Shown here one piece after another: positions 48,665 to 56,086 of a DNA stretch of 64,000 bases (its first letter is position 1; every line of letters begins with the position of its first letter). Source of the DNA: Schaalia vaccimaxillae DSM 15804. GTDB taxonomy: Bacteria > Actinomycetota > Actinomycetes > Actinomycetales > Actinomycetaceae. The position numbers were made by a program, and so were the translations under genes. The stretch spans positions 80,046 through 144,045 of the forward strand of contig NZ_ATUX01000010.1 in assembly GCF_000420425.1 (NCBI RefSeq), read 5' to 3'. Under the pieces are notes generated by a model that saw nothing but the letters and a program-made list of their open reading frames with translations, did not search any database and was not told where the DNA came from.

Positions 48665-49978
48665 TCAGTCGTGAAGCATGTCGATCAGATGGCCAACCAC
48701 CTGACCTGACGAGGCGCGTAACCCATCGTGCTGATACTCATTCGTGATCCACGTCTTTGTACCTCGGACTGCCGAGGCCGTCCGCAAAGACAGCTCACGC
48801 GGAACAAACATATCGTCGTAATACACGGCCGCCACCACCGGCACCTCATTAGCTGCGAGAACCTCAGGGGCGTAAACTGCAGGCCAATCTGTGCGAGCAG
48901 CCAAAATGTCGGCCACTCCCGCCAACGGCGCAGTGGTCACGTCCTCGTCAAAAATGCGGCGCATCATATGCTCGCCCGTCAGATAGTACGGCTCCGACCA
49001 ATCCAGCGGATCCGCATCCTTGGCGAAACCAGGGTGCTGTTCAGCAAGACGATCAGCCGACCAATTCGTTGCAGTCCCTGAAATATCCGGGGTTGCGCAG
49101 GCGTAGATCGCTTCTTGCAACACCCCGTACATCGGCGGCATTGCGACCTCGGTCGCAACATCAGCCAAGAACTCTTCAGAAAGACGACGCTCGCCGCGCA
49201 CGTGAACCCAGGGGCCCTCCAACATGAAATGCAGTATGTCCGTGCGAGTCTGAGTGCCCAGCCCCATACCAATCATGCGCAGGCGCTCCGTTGATAGGCG
49301 CTCTCCGGTGGGCAAGAACTCTTCCGTATCGCGCAGGTGAGCTGCGACCTCACGGATGGTGCGCTCATCATCAGGGTGACGCTCAAAATATGCGCGATTG
49401 CGTGCTGCGGTCAACGGATACGTCAGGTTGTAAATCTCGTCGACGTGGCCCAGGGATGCTAGGCCGCCGGTAATAAGCGAAGCCTCGACGCCCTCGGGGG
49501 CCAAAGATAGATAGGAGAGCGTGATAAAACCGCCGAAGCTCTGCCCAAGAGTTGTCCACTTCTTCCCGCCCGTGATCTCAGCGCGCAAAGCCTCCGCGTC
49601 AAACACAATCTGATCCTGGCGGAACAGCATCAGCCAGTCGGCCCGAGCCTGGTCATCGGCAAGGTTTTCAAGCCAGCGCGCATCCATGCGCGTCGACTGG
49701 CCGGTGCCGCGCTGATCCATTAAAACGACTCGATAATCCTCCAGGGCCCGACCGATCCAGCCGTCACGGAAATCCCCTTGGCGCGGCGACTTCCCGCCAG
49801 GCCCACCCTGCAGGAACACCATGTGAGGGAGGTCTTCGCCGCCAGGGCGAACAACTTCACGGGCAAAAATCTCGATAGTTGGGTCGTCGGGGCCCGTGGG
49901 GCGCCGGTGGTCGACCGGGACGTCCATGCGATGTTCGTGAACCGTGCAGGAATGCTGGATGTAGGTCTTGGTGCGCAT
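48665..49978 (-). CDS. S33 family proline iminopeptidase-type hydrolase
   Basis: A 437-residue alpha/beta hydrolase with oxyanion region VFLQGGPGG, VVLMDQRGTGQST and nucleophile Ser in TTLGQSFGGFITLSYL. A cap domain and the C-terminal His (EYQHDGLRAS) complete it. Family members cut N-terminal proline or other residues from peptides. There is no signal peptide, so it acts in the cytosol. It is convergent with the TPR gene. Confidence 0.88.
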   Translation of the reverse strand: MRTKTYIQHSCTVHEHRMDVPVDHRRPTGPDDPTIEIFAREVVRPGGEDLPHMVFLQGGPGGKSPRQGDFRDGWIGRALEDYRVVLMDQRGTGQSTRMDARWLENLADDQARADWLMLFRQDQIVFDAEALRAEITGGKKWTTLGQSFGGFITLSYLSLAPEGVEASLITGGLASLGHVDEIYNLTYPLTAARNRAYFERHPDDERTIREVAAHLRDTEEFLPTGERLSTERLRMIGMGLGTQTRTDILHFMLEGPWVHVRGERRLSEEFLADVATEVAMPPMYGVLQEAIYACATPDISGTATNWSADRLAEQHPGFAKDADPLDWSEPYYLTGEHMMRRIFDEDVTTAPLAGVADILAARTDWPAVYAPEVLAANEVPVVAAVYYDDMFVPRELSLRTASAVRGTKTWITNEYQHDGLRASSGQVVGHLIDMLHD

Positions 49979-50131
49979 GGCATCCAGGGTAGCGCCGCCA
50001 GCTTGGAACCGATCTACACCCCCGACATCGGCCAGTGCTCATGACATCCGGGGTAGCGCCGTGGGCGTGCGTCCGCGTGGTTGTTGGTCCCTGTGGCTGT
50101 CGGCCCCTCACCCTGCCGGCTCTGGCGAGCT

Positions 50132-50266
50132 ACCCGCAAAAACAGACACAGTCGTCGGCTGGATCAGAAAGTGTCGGCGCAGAGTTCAGGTATTTTCGCA
50201 GGTCAGAGCGGTGCAGTCGAGAGGGTGGCGAGCAGTGCAGGTGCGACTGTGTCTAATTCTGCGGGT
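50132..50266. repeat. Inverted-end element, copy B (135 bp)
   Basis: The ends are ACCCGCAAAAACAGACACAG and CTGTGTCTAATTCTGCGGGT. The core GGTATTTTCGCAGGTCA is nearly identical to the core of copy C. It is located between the S33 peptidase and azlD. Confidence 0.85.
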
Positions 50267-50271
50267 GCACC

Positions 50272-50601
50272 TCAGACCAATGTCAACAGCCCGACATAAC
50301 AAACGGTTCCCACAGCAATCGACAGGATCAAACGGCGACCAAATAACAGGTGAGTGGCCGCGGTGACGGCGCTCGCAACAATTGCAATCCACCAGTCGGG
50401 ACTGGACTGGTCGATAGCGTCACGCATAGTTGCCATCACCAAAATCACCATGATGCCCGCAGGCATCCACACAGCCATGTTGCGCACGAAGTCCGACTCG
50501 CGCAGCGGTTCGAGAATCTTGAAGGGAATGGCGCGCAAAGCAAAGTCGATGATGAAAACAATCGCCAAGATTGCCAGCAAATAGCCCAACGTTAGACTCA
50601 T
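50272..50601 (-). CDS. azlD: Branched-chain amino-acid exporter, small subunit AzlD
   Basis: A 109-residue membrane protein with three to four helices (LGYLLAILAIVFIIDFALRAIP, FGRRLILSIAVGTVCYVGLLTLV). GGGAGG lies before ATG 50601, which overlaps the azlC stop by ATGA. Together AzlC and AzlD export leucine/isoleucine-type amino acids and analogues. The gene ends only five bases from the inverted-end element. Confidence 0.87.
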   Translation of the reverse strand: MSLTLGYLLAILAIVFIIDFALRAIPFKILEPLRESDFVRNMAVWMPAGIMVILVMATMRDAIDQSSPDWWIAIVASAVTAATHLLFGRRLILSIAVGTVCYVGLLTLV

Positions 50602-51383
50602 AGTGAATCCTCCCGTGGGGGCGATGAGTCGTTTCCGTGGTGACTCACCGAAGCGAGCTCCCCACCTTGCCAGCGGCGCCACAGTGAATGGCGGATCACC
50701 AGCATGCCAACGAAAATCAATAGTCCCGCTAAAAGAGCCTGGTCAGGCAGCAGCCAGAAAGCAATGAGATACGCGGCCGCTCCCATGACAACTGACGGCA
50801 CGCGATCCAACGTCCTGGCCGCGTCCAGAGCCAAAGTAATGAACATAGCGCAAAGAGCGAAGTCCAAGCCGGCGATTGGCTCGGGGATCAGTGAACCTGC
50901 CGCGACTCCAATAATCCCGGAGATAACCCACGTTGCCTGAAAAGTCACCTGCATGGATAACAGGCGGGGCTTGTTCCAACCATCCGGCCTTGCCGCTGTT
51001 AAGGCGAAAGCCTCGTCCACCAACGCGTACATGGAATAGAGGCGGGCTAGGCGCCCTTCAACAACGTGCAGCGGGAACGAGAAAGCGTAGAAGACGTGAC
51101 GGAAGTTCACTAGCAGCATCGTTACCGCGATGGTCGCGAGCGCAGAGTTTTGGGCAGCCATCGCAACCACCAGTAGCTCCGCCGATCCAGAGTATGCGGC
51201 CATTGATAAAGCTGGTGCCATCCACCACGGCAGCCCCAACTGTGCGACCAACAACCCGTATGCGATTCCCAACGGAATGTAGCCTGCGGCTGCGGGCAGG
51301 GTCATTGTGAAGCCGGTGAAAATTTCCTGGCGGATAGAGTTTGCCGGCGTTGGCTGGTTGGCAGTTGCCGGTGGAAAACTCAT
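50598..51383 (-). CDS. azlC: Branched-chain amino-acid exporter, large subunit AzlC
   Basis: A 261-residue membrane protein of the AzlC family. GFTMTLPAAAGYIPLGIAYGLL, SGSAELLVVAMAAQ and LLVNFRHVFYAFSFPLH are family motifs. About seven helices are seen. It starts at ATG 51383 and is followed by azlD with a 4-base overlap. Confidence 0.92.
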   Translation of the reverse strand: MSFPPATANQPTPANSIRQEIFTGFTMTLPAAAGYIPLGIAYGLLVAQLGLPWWMAPALSMAAYSGSAELLVVAMAAQNSALATIAVTMLLVNFRHVFYAFSFPLHVVEGRLARLYSMYALVDEAFALTAARPDGWNKPRLLSMQVTFQATWVISGIIGVAAGSLIPEPIAGLDFALCAMFITLALDAARTLDRVPSVVMGAAAYLIAFWLLPDQALLAGLLIFVGMLVIRHSLWRRWQGGELASVSHHGNDSSPPREDSL

Positions 51384-51520
51384 GCGTTCAATTGTGCTTG
51401 GAGGATCGAGGGCGAGCCTCGACCGGTCGGAGCGTGGACTTTCGCAATGTCAAGGGGTACTGAGGGGTACCCGAATAGTGCGAATGCCTTAGGACGTGAC
51501 ATCGCGATCGGTTGAAGCCC

Positions 51521-52237
51521 TTACTTTTCGATGTGCTCGATGGCGTAGAGTGCCTCTTCTTCGGTGAAAGCCAAACCATACTCGTTTGTCAAAGCATCGA
51601 GAAGCTGCTGATCGTTGTAAGTGCTGGGATCGCTGTCATATAGGAGTTGCCCCATCTTGAGAGCATTCGTGCTCCAATTAACATCCAAGGAATCGACAGC
51701 TTTCTCAGCTATCTCTTCCGTGAAAGGTTCACTGGGGTCGGTAGTTAATAGGTCTATGACAAGGCGTCGTGAGTAAGCGCCCTCGTAAGCGTAGAACTCG
51801 GCTCTCGTGATGGCAGCGGCCAAATCCGTGCTGGCTTCACTAGTTCCCGCAGCTTCATTAGCGTCACTAGAACTCGAAAAGGTCTTGAAATGGTCGTCGC
51901 TGAAAATAGAGGTGACAGTAAAACCAATGCTGACGACCGCGAAGATTGCGACCAGGATGGCGGTAACAATCCAAATAATTACGGCGGTTGAGATTTTCTG
52001 GCCTTCGGGTGGGCGGGCGTAAGAGGGGCGGCCTTGAGCCACCTGAGCTTGAGCTACCTCAGTCTGTGGTGCCAGACCACAGGGGTGACTGCCGTGAGCC
52101 TGACCGGCGTAGTCTTGCTGGTTGACTCCATCGGGCTGCCAGGACGCATCCTGTGCCGACAGCATTGGAGTGTTTGGCTGCTCTCCGTTTGGTAGATTCT
52201 CATCGCTGCTATGGGGAGAGAACGGATTTGTAGGCAT
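51521..52237 (-). CDS. Membrane-anchored protein with two Ltp motifs
   Basis: A 238-residue protein. The N-terminal 85 residues are cytosolic and low-complexity (Gln, Pro, Ser); one helix follows (VIIWIVTAILVAIFAVVSIGF). The outer part carries two copies of the Ltp/host-cell-surface-exposed-lipoprotein motif (RAEFYAYEGAYSRRLVIDLL...FTEEIAEKAVDSL and KMGQLLYDSDPSTYNDQQLL...FTEEEALYAIEHI). In phage TP-J34 such motifs block DNA injection; in actinobacteria they occur in many surface proteins of unknown role. GGAG precedes ATG 52237. Confidence 0.8.
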   Translation of the reverse strand: MPTNPFSPHSSDENLPNGEQPNTPMLSAQDASWQPDGVNQQDYAGQAHGSHPCGLAPQTEVAQAQVAQGRPSYARPPEGQKISTAVIIWIVTAILVAIFAVVSIGFTVTSIFSDDHFKTFSSSSDANEAAGTSEASTDLAAAITRAEFYAYEGAYSRRLVIDLLTTDPSEPFTEEIAEKAVDSLDVNWSTNALKMGQLLYDSDPSTYNDQQLLDALTNEYGLAFTEEEALYAIEHIEK

Positions 52238-52342
52238 CAAAGCTCCAATGGAAGGCCTGCTGGACCACGTCATTCTTGCACGCGACGCTTAACGCCGACA
52301 GGATGAAAAACACCGCGAATGGACGAAGCGCTCGCCAAACCA

Positions 52343-53284
52343 CTACTGGATCGGTGTGGATTGGTGATGCAGCAGACGCAAGGACGCGCCCTCGCCCTCG
52401 TCCATGATCCACAGACTGGATTCGAGGGCGGCCCCGCCCTCCCAGCGGATCCGATAGCGCACTAACCATGCGGCGAGTCCCGCGGTGACAACGTCGATTC
52501 GTCCAACTTTTAAGTCTGTTGGAGAGGGCCCGGCTACACCCGATGTTGTATGCCCGTCCGGCCAGATGCGCGTGGCCTGCGGTGCTTCTAATGACTCGAG
52601 GGCGGCAGTGTTGCCATGTGCCCAAGCCATAATGAAAGACTTTTGAGCCTCCAACACCGCCCGATGATCTGGCTGTTCGGGTGAATTCGATGGTGGAGGT
52701 GACTGAGAATTTGGCGCTCCATCGGTCTTTGCGGATGCTCTAGGGTCCTTTGCTGGGGCTCCGCGGTCCTTCGCGGATACTCCATCGGTCTTTGCGGTTA
52801 TTTGCGATGACTCGCCGCCAAATCCCGGGCCTCGTTCTGGGGTGCGACCGGCCTGATATTCCTCGGCGCAGCCGCGGGCAAAGTCGTCAGCCAGCTCATT
52901 CATGGTGTGTCCGGCGTGGCCCTTGACCCACTCGAAAGTCACACGGCGTCCCTCAATGACTCGGTCGATTTCTTGAATGAGTTCGAGATTCTTAATCGGC
53001 TTTTTGTCAGCCTTAGTCCACCCGCGCTTCTTCCAGCCCAAACGCCACTTCGAGATCACATTGATCGCGTACTGAGAGTCGGCCAGGATGTGCAGCTCTT
53101 CGTCGGCCAGGCCCGCGGCCTGGGTTGCCTTGAGTAGTTCGAGCACGGCGGTGAGTTCGCCCAGGTTATTGGTACCTTCGGGCCAGCCGCCGGCATCCCA
53201 GCAGTTGCGATCAACCACCCACGCCCAGCCAGCGGGGCCGGGATTACCCAGGGAGGAACCGTCAACAGCCGCAGTAATCGTCAT
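52343..53284 (-). CDS. rnhA: Ribonuclease HI with C-terminal extension
   Basis: A 313-residue protein. RNase HI domain 1-145: DGSSLGNPGPAGWAWV with Asp8, Glu43 in NNLGELTAV, Asp69 in LADSQYAI, and VKGHAGHTMNELAD near the end. Residues 160-195 are a linker with four 7-residue repeats of the AKTDGxS/AKDRGAP type. Residues 205-313 look like an NTF2/SnoaL-like domain (VLEAQKSFIMAWAHGNTAALESL). It removes RNA from RNA-DNA hybrids. The C-terminal half is unusual for the family. Confidence 0.88.
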   Translation of the reverse strand: MTITAAVDGSSLGNPGPAGWAWVVDRNCWDAGGWPEGTNNLGELTAVLELLKATQAAGLADEELHILADSQYAINVISKWRLGWKKRGWTKADKKPIKNLELIQEIDRVIEGRRVTFEWVKGHAGHTMNELADDFARGCAEEYQAGRTPERGPGFGGESSQITAKTDGVSAKDRGAPAKDPRASAKTDGAPNSQSPPPSNSPEQPDHRAVLEAQKSFIMAWAHGNTAALESLEAPQATRIWPDGHTTSGVAGPSPTDLKVGRIDVVTAGLAAWLVRYRIRWEGGAALESSLWIMDEGEGASLRLLHHQSTPIQ

Positions 53285-53321
53285 GTGAACAATGGTAGTT
53301 GGTGCGTCCGGCCCAATCGGG

Positions 53322-53654
53322 TCAGGATTCAGCTAGTGCGTGGTGCAGGATTGATACGACATTGGGGAGCTCATATTCGACAGTCTGGGTGATGAAGTCG
53401 GGTGAAAATGAAGAGTAGCCGTGGGTGATCCGATTGCGCATTCCCCTCATTGCCGGCCAATCCTGACCGAAGAGGCCGATCAATCGGGCCTGCGTAAGCC
53501 CGTTCAGTGAGTCGATGCCTGCCAATATGCGCATTGCGACAGCATCACGAACCATCTGATCTTCGAGGCCGTGTCCGCTGTGGTCTATCGCAAGAGTGAG
53601 GTGCTCAATCGCCTCGCGAATGAGTTCTTCTTCGGTTCGGGCTTTGCGACTCAC
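53322..53654 (-). CDS. hepT: HepT-type HEPN toxin
   Basis: The 110-residue all-helical protein has the HEPN active-site motif RX4HXY exactly: R73-NRIT-H78-G-Y80. Such toxins are RNases, and the Tyr is the site modified by the partner antitoxin. The start is GTG, overlapping the mntA stop (GTGA). The gene order antitoxin then toxin is that of HepT/MNT (type VII) modules. Confidence 0.87.
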   Translation of the reverse strand: MSRKARTEEELIREAIEHLTLAIDHSGHGLEDQMVRDAVAMRILAGIDSLNGLTQARLIGLFGQDWPAMRGMRNRITHGYSSFSPDFITQTVEYELPNVVSILHHALAES

Positions 53655-54121
53655 AATGGAACTGCTTCCTGAAGGATGCGGTCTTCAAGGTCGGGGCGAA
53701 TTGAAGTGTCGGAAACCAGATCGACCGGTCTGCCGAGCAATTTTTCCAGCTCTAACTCCAATCGAGCCAGTGCGATGAGGCCCATCGGTGTGTTGGGGTG
53801 AAAAAGTAAGTCAATATCCGAGGCCTCGTGTTCTGTTCCTGTGGCCACGGAGCCGAAGACACGGATATTGGAACCGCCTGCCTTCTTGATGACATCGATT
53901 ACTTGAGGTCGGGCTTGGCGCAGTGTGCGTGCAATTGGCGTGGTTCCGTGGAAGCGCAGGAGTCTGGAGACTTCAGGCTGGCTACGACCTATTGCTTTGG
54001 CGATCTGTGTCTGTGTCATACCCGATTCGTGAGCGCGGCGTATTTCGCTCACAAGGCGATCGCGCGCTTGCGCCACAGTGCGATCGTATGCGCGCGCTGC
54101 GGACTTGAGAGCTGACGTCAT
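53651..54121 (-). CDS. mntA: MNT-type nucleotidyltransferase antitoxin with HTH domain
   Basis: A 156-residue protein. Residues 20-58 form a helix-turn-helix (MTQTQIAKAIGRSQPEVSRLL). Residues 70-150 are a minimal nucleotidyltransferase with the full motif GSX10DXD (G90 S91 ... D102 I D104). MNT proteins AMPylate the HepT tyrosine to silence the toxin. Fusion to an HTH implies that it also represses its own promoter, where a 22-bp palindrome lies 6 bases upstream of the start. Confidence 0.87.
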   Translation of the reverse strand: MTSALKSAARAYDRTVAQARDRLVSEIRRAHESGMTQTQIAKAIGRSQPEVSRLLRFHGTTPIARTLRQARPQVIDVIKKAGGSNIRVFGSVATGTEHEASDIDLLFHPNTPMGLIALARLELELEKLLGRPVDLVSDTSIRPDLEDRILQEAVPL

Positions 54122-54126
54122 ACCGA

Positions 54127-54148
54127 AATTATAGCAATTGCTATAATT
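54127..54148. promoter_or_regulatory. 22-bp perfect palindrome, probable operator of the TA operon
   Basis: AATTATAGCAA and its inverse TTGCTATAATT abut without a gap, just before the mntA start. The embedded TATAAT could be the -10 box. The HTH of MntA is the obvious candidate ligand. Confidence 0.7.
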
Positions 54149-54160
54149 CTGTCTTTCTGT

Positions 54161-54265
54161 ATGGAGCGCGAATCTGTAGCTGTATATAACGACCTATTGG
54201 GCGAACAGCGCCGCGACGCCCTTGAACAACTACGACGGAGAATATCTACCCCGGCGATTATCTAG
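54161..54265 (+). CDS. Possible 34-codon ORF or gene remnant
   Basis: ATG 54161 opens a frame reading MERESVAVYNDLLGEQRR and ending STPAII. It has a coding-like composition, but no Shine-Dalgarno or neighbour supports it. It overlaps an inverted repeat AGCGCCGCG/CGCGGCGCT (54207-54215, 54271-54279). It may be the start of a lost gene. Confidence 0.2.
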   Translation: MERESVAVYNDLLGEQRRDALEQLRRRISTPAII

Positions 54266-54372
54266 GACGGCGCGGCGCTGATCTATGTTTAAGCCCCTCG
54301 AAGAGTCGTCGGATTGCGGCCCGATCTCATTTGAACAACGATCCTGTCAGGCGTGGACTGAGCCTGCCACCC

Positions 54373-55764
54373 TCAGCGATAAGCCACCGAGTTGCCCGCC
54401 TCGCGGGCATTCGACTCCGCCGTCATCATCTTGAGGATCTCCGAAATCTTCAGGCCCTTCGTTGGAACAACAGCGGGATCCTCAAACATCAAGTCGCCCA
54501 GAACGTTCTGCACGTACTCCATATCCTTGTCGCCGCGACCAGACAGGTTCACGAGGATGCTCACCGGCTCAGCATTGCCCTCACCTTCGCCCTGGCTGGC
54601 TGCCGACTCAAGCTCTTCCGCTATCTTGAGCGCATACGCCAAAGCATGAGAGGACTCCAACGCTGGAATAATGCCCTCATAGCGCGACAACATGCGGAAA
54701 GCCTGAAGCGCCTCATTGTCATCCACGCCCACATAGGTGGCTCGGCCCGTGTCCATCAGGTGTGCATGCTCAGGGCCAACCCCCGGATAGTCCAGGCCTG
54801 CTGACACAGAGAAAGACTCGCCCACGTTGCCGTCAGAGGATCGCAGAACATACGACCGCGACCCGTGCAGCACGCCGACAACACCCCGGTTCAGCGGAGC
54901 ACCGTGACGGTGAGTGTCCAAACCCTCGCCCGCAGGTTCCACACCCACCAGCTTGACCGAATCGTTGCCCGGCTGATCGTCTAAATACTGCGCGAACGCG
55001 CCCATCGCGTTGGACCCGCCACCCACAGCGGCCACCACATAGTCAGGCAGGCGGCCAGTGTCTTCAATCATCTGCTCGCGTGACTCGCGAGAAATCACCT
55101 TCTGGAATTCGCGCACGAGCGTGGGGAACGGGTGAGGCCCGCACGCAGACCCGAGCACATAGTGAGTTGAATCCAGGTTCTCGATCCAATCGCCCAGTGC
55201 AATATCGATGGCGTTCGACATGGAGCCGCCCTCGTCATTGGTGACAGGAACGACGCGCGCTCCCATCAGTCGCATACGCCGCACGTTGGGTTGCTGGCGG
55301 GCCACGTCGGTGGCGCCCATGTAGATGGTGCATTCCATGCCGAAGAGGGCGGCGATCATGGCGGTTGCGGTGCCGTGCTGGCCGGCGCCAGTTTCGGCGA
55401 TCAAGCGGGTTTTGCCGAGGCGTCGGGCCAGCAGCGCCTGGGCGAGCACCTGGTTGCCTTTGTGGGCTCCGCCGTGAGCCAGGTCTTCGCGCTTGAGGAA
55501 GATCCGGGCTTTGCCTCGGCCGCGGCCTTCGAGCGGGAGGTTGGCGCATTCGGTGATTGGCGTGGGCCGACCCAGGTACTTGCGCTGCATCAGGTTGAGT
55601 TCTTCTAAGAACTCAGGATCGTTGATTGCGTCGACGTAGGCCTTTTCGAGTTGGTCGAGGACGGGGAAGAGTTGTTCGGGCACATACTGGCCGCCGTATT
55701 CTCCGAAGAAGGCTGGGATCAGGGTGTCGCGAGTGATGACGGGGATGTTGGTGTCAGGGGTCAT
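54373..55764 (-). CDS. trpB: Tryptophan synthase beta chain
   Basis: A 463-residue PLP enzyme. PLP Lys102 is in LAHGGAHKGNQ, the phosphate loop is VGGGSNAMGAF, and GEYGGQYVPE opens the fold. It joins indole and serine to form tryptophan. It is about 60 residues longer than usual, with the extra at the C-terminus (EDPAVVPTKGLKISEILKMM). trpA is not adjacent, so indole may be salvaged or trpA may be elsewhere. AAAGGAA eight bases before ATG 55764 sets the start. Confidence 0.95.
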   Translation of the reverse strand: MTPDTNIPVITRDTLIPAFFGEYGGQYVPEQLFPVLDQLEKAYVDAINDPEFLEELNLMQRKYLGRPTPITECANLPLEGRGRGKARIFLKREDLAHGGAHKGNQVLAQALLARRLGKTRLIAETGAGQHGTATAMIAALFGMECTIYMGATDVARQQPNVRRMRLMGARVVPVTNDEGGSMSNAIDIALGDWIENLDSTHYVLGSACGPHPFPTLVREFQKVISRESREQMIEDTGRLPDYVVAAVGGGSNAMGAFAQYLDDQPGNDSVKLVGVEPAGEGLDTHRHGAPLNRGVVGVLHGSRSYVLRSSDGNVGESFSVSAGLDYPGVGPEHAHLMDTGRATYVGVDDNEALQAFRMLSRYEGIIPALESSHALAYALKIAEELESAASQGEGEGNAEPVSILVNLSGRGDKDMEYVQNVLGDLMFEDPAVVPTKGLKISEILKMMTAESNAREAGNSVAYR

Positions 55765-55791
55765 TGCGGTTCCTTTCAAAGAGCGGTTTCG

Positions 55792-55846
55792 CCCTCGAAG
55801 CCGCTGACCGTGTCCGGATGCCAGAACCGGCCCGCCGCTTCGAGGG
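55792..55846 (-). promoter_or_regulatory. Long-range hairpin in the trpB leader
   Basis: CCCTCGAAGC and GCTTCGAGGG (10 bp) enclose 35 bases just upstream of the trpB ribosome-binding site. It could affect expression. I see no Trp-codon-rich leader peptide. Confidence 0.4.
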
Positions 55847-56000
55847 AAGCTTGTGCGAGCCGGATAGGGACAACTAAGGAGTGGCTCGCCGTTTAGGCGT
55901 GCCACCACTGGGTGTTAGTCGTTGTGAACACGAGGGCGATGCTAGGCAGATGGTGGGCTTGGCGGCAAATCTGTCCATTGTGTGGTTCCGCTATCTCGTC

Positions 56001-56063
56001 CCGCGAGGGACGCCCAAAAGTTTGCCGAGGGACGCCCATAACTTCCGCGAGGGACGCCCATGT
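56001..56063 (+). repeat. 22-bp repeat array, locus 7 (three copies)
   Basis: Three units, the first and third beginning CGCGAGGGACGCCC and the middle one GCCGAGGGACGCCC, are spaced exactly 22 bp. They lie between the oligopeptidase B stop (56087) and the trpB leader. Confidence 0.85.
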
Positions 56064-56086
56064 TTTTAATGGTGGGCCCTCGCGGC

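Noticed and set aside
55765..55910. Tryptophan attenuator leader peptide for trpB
   Set aside because: A hairpin exists, but no short frame with neighbouring Trp codons was found.
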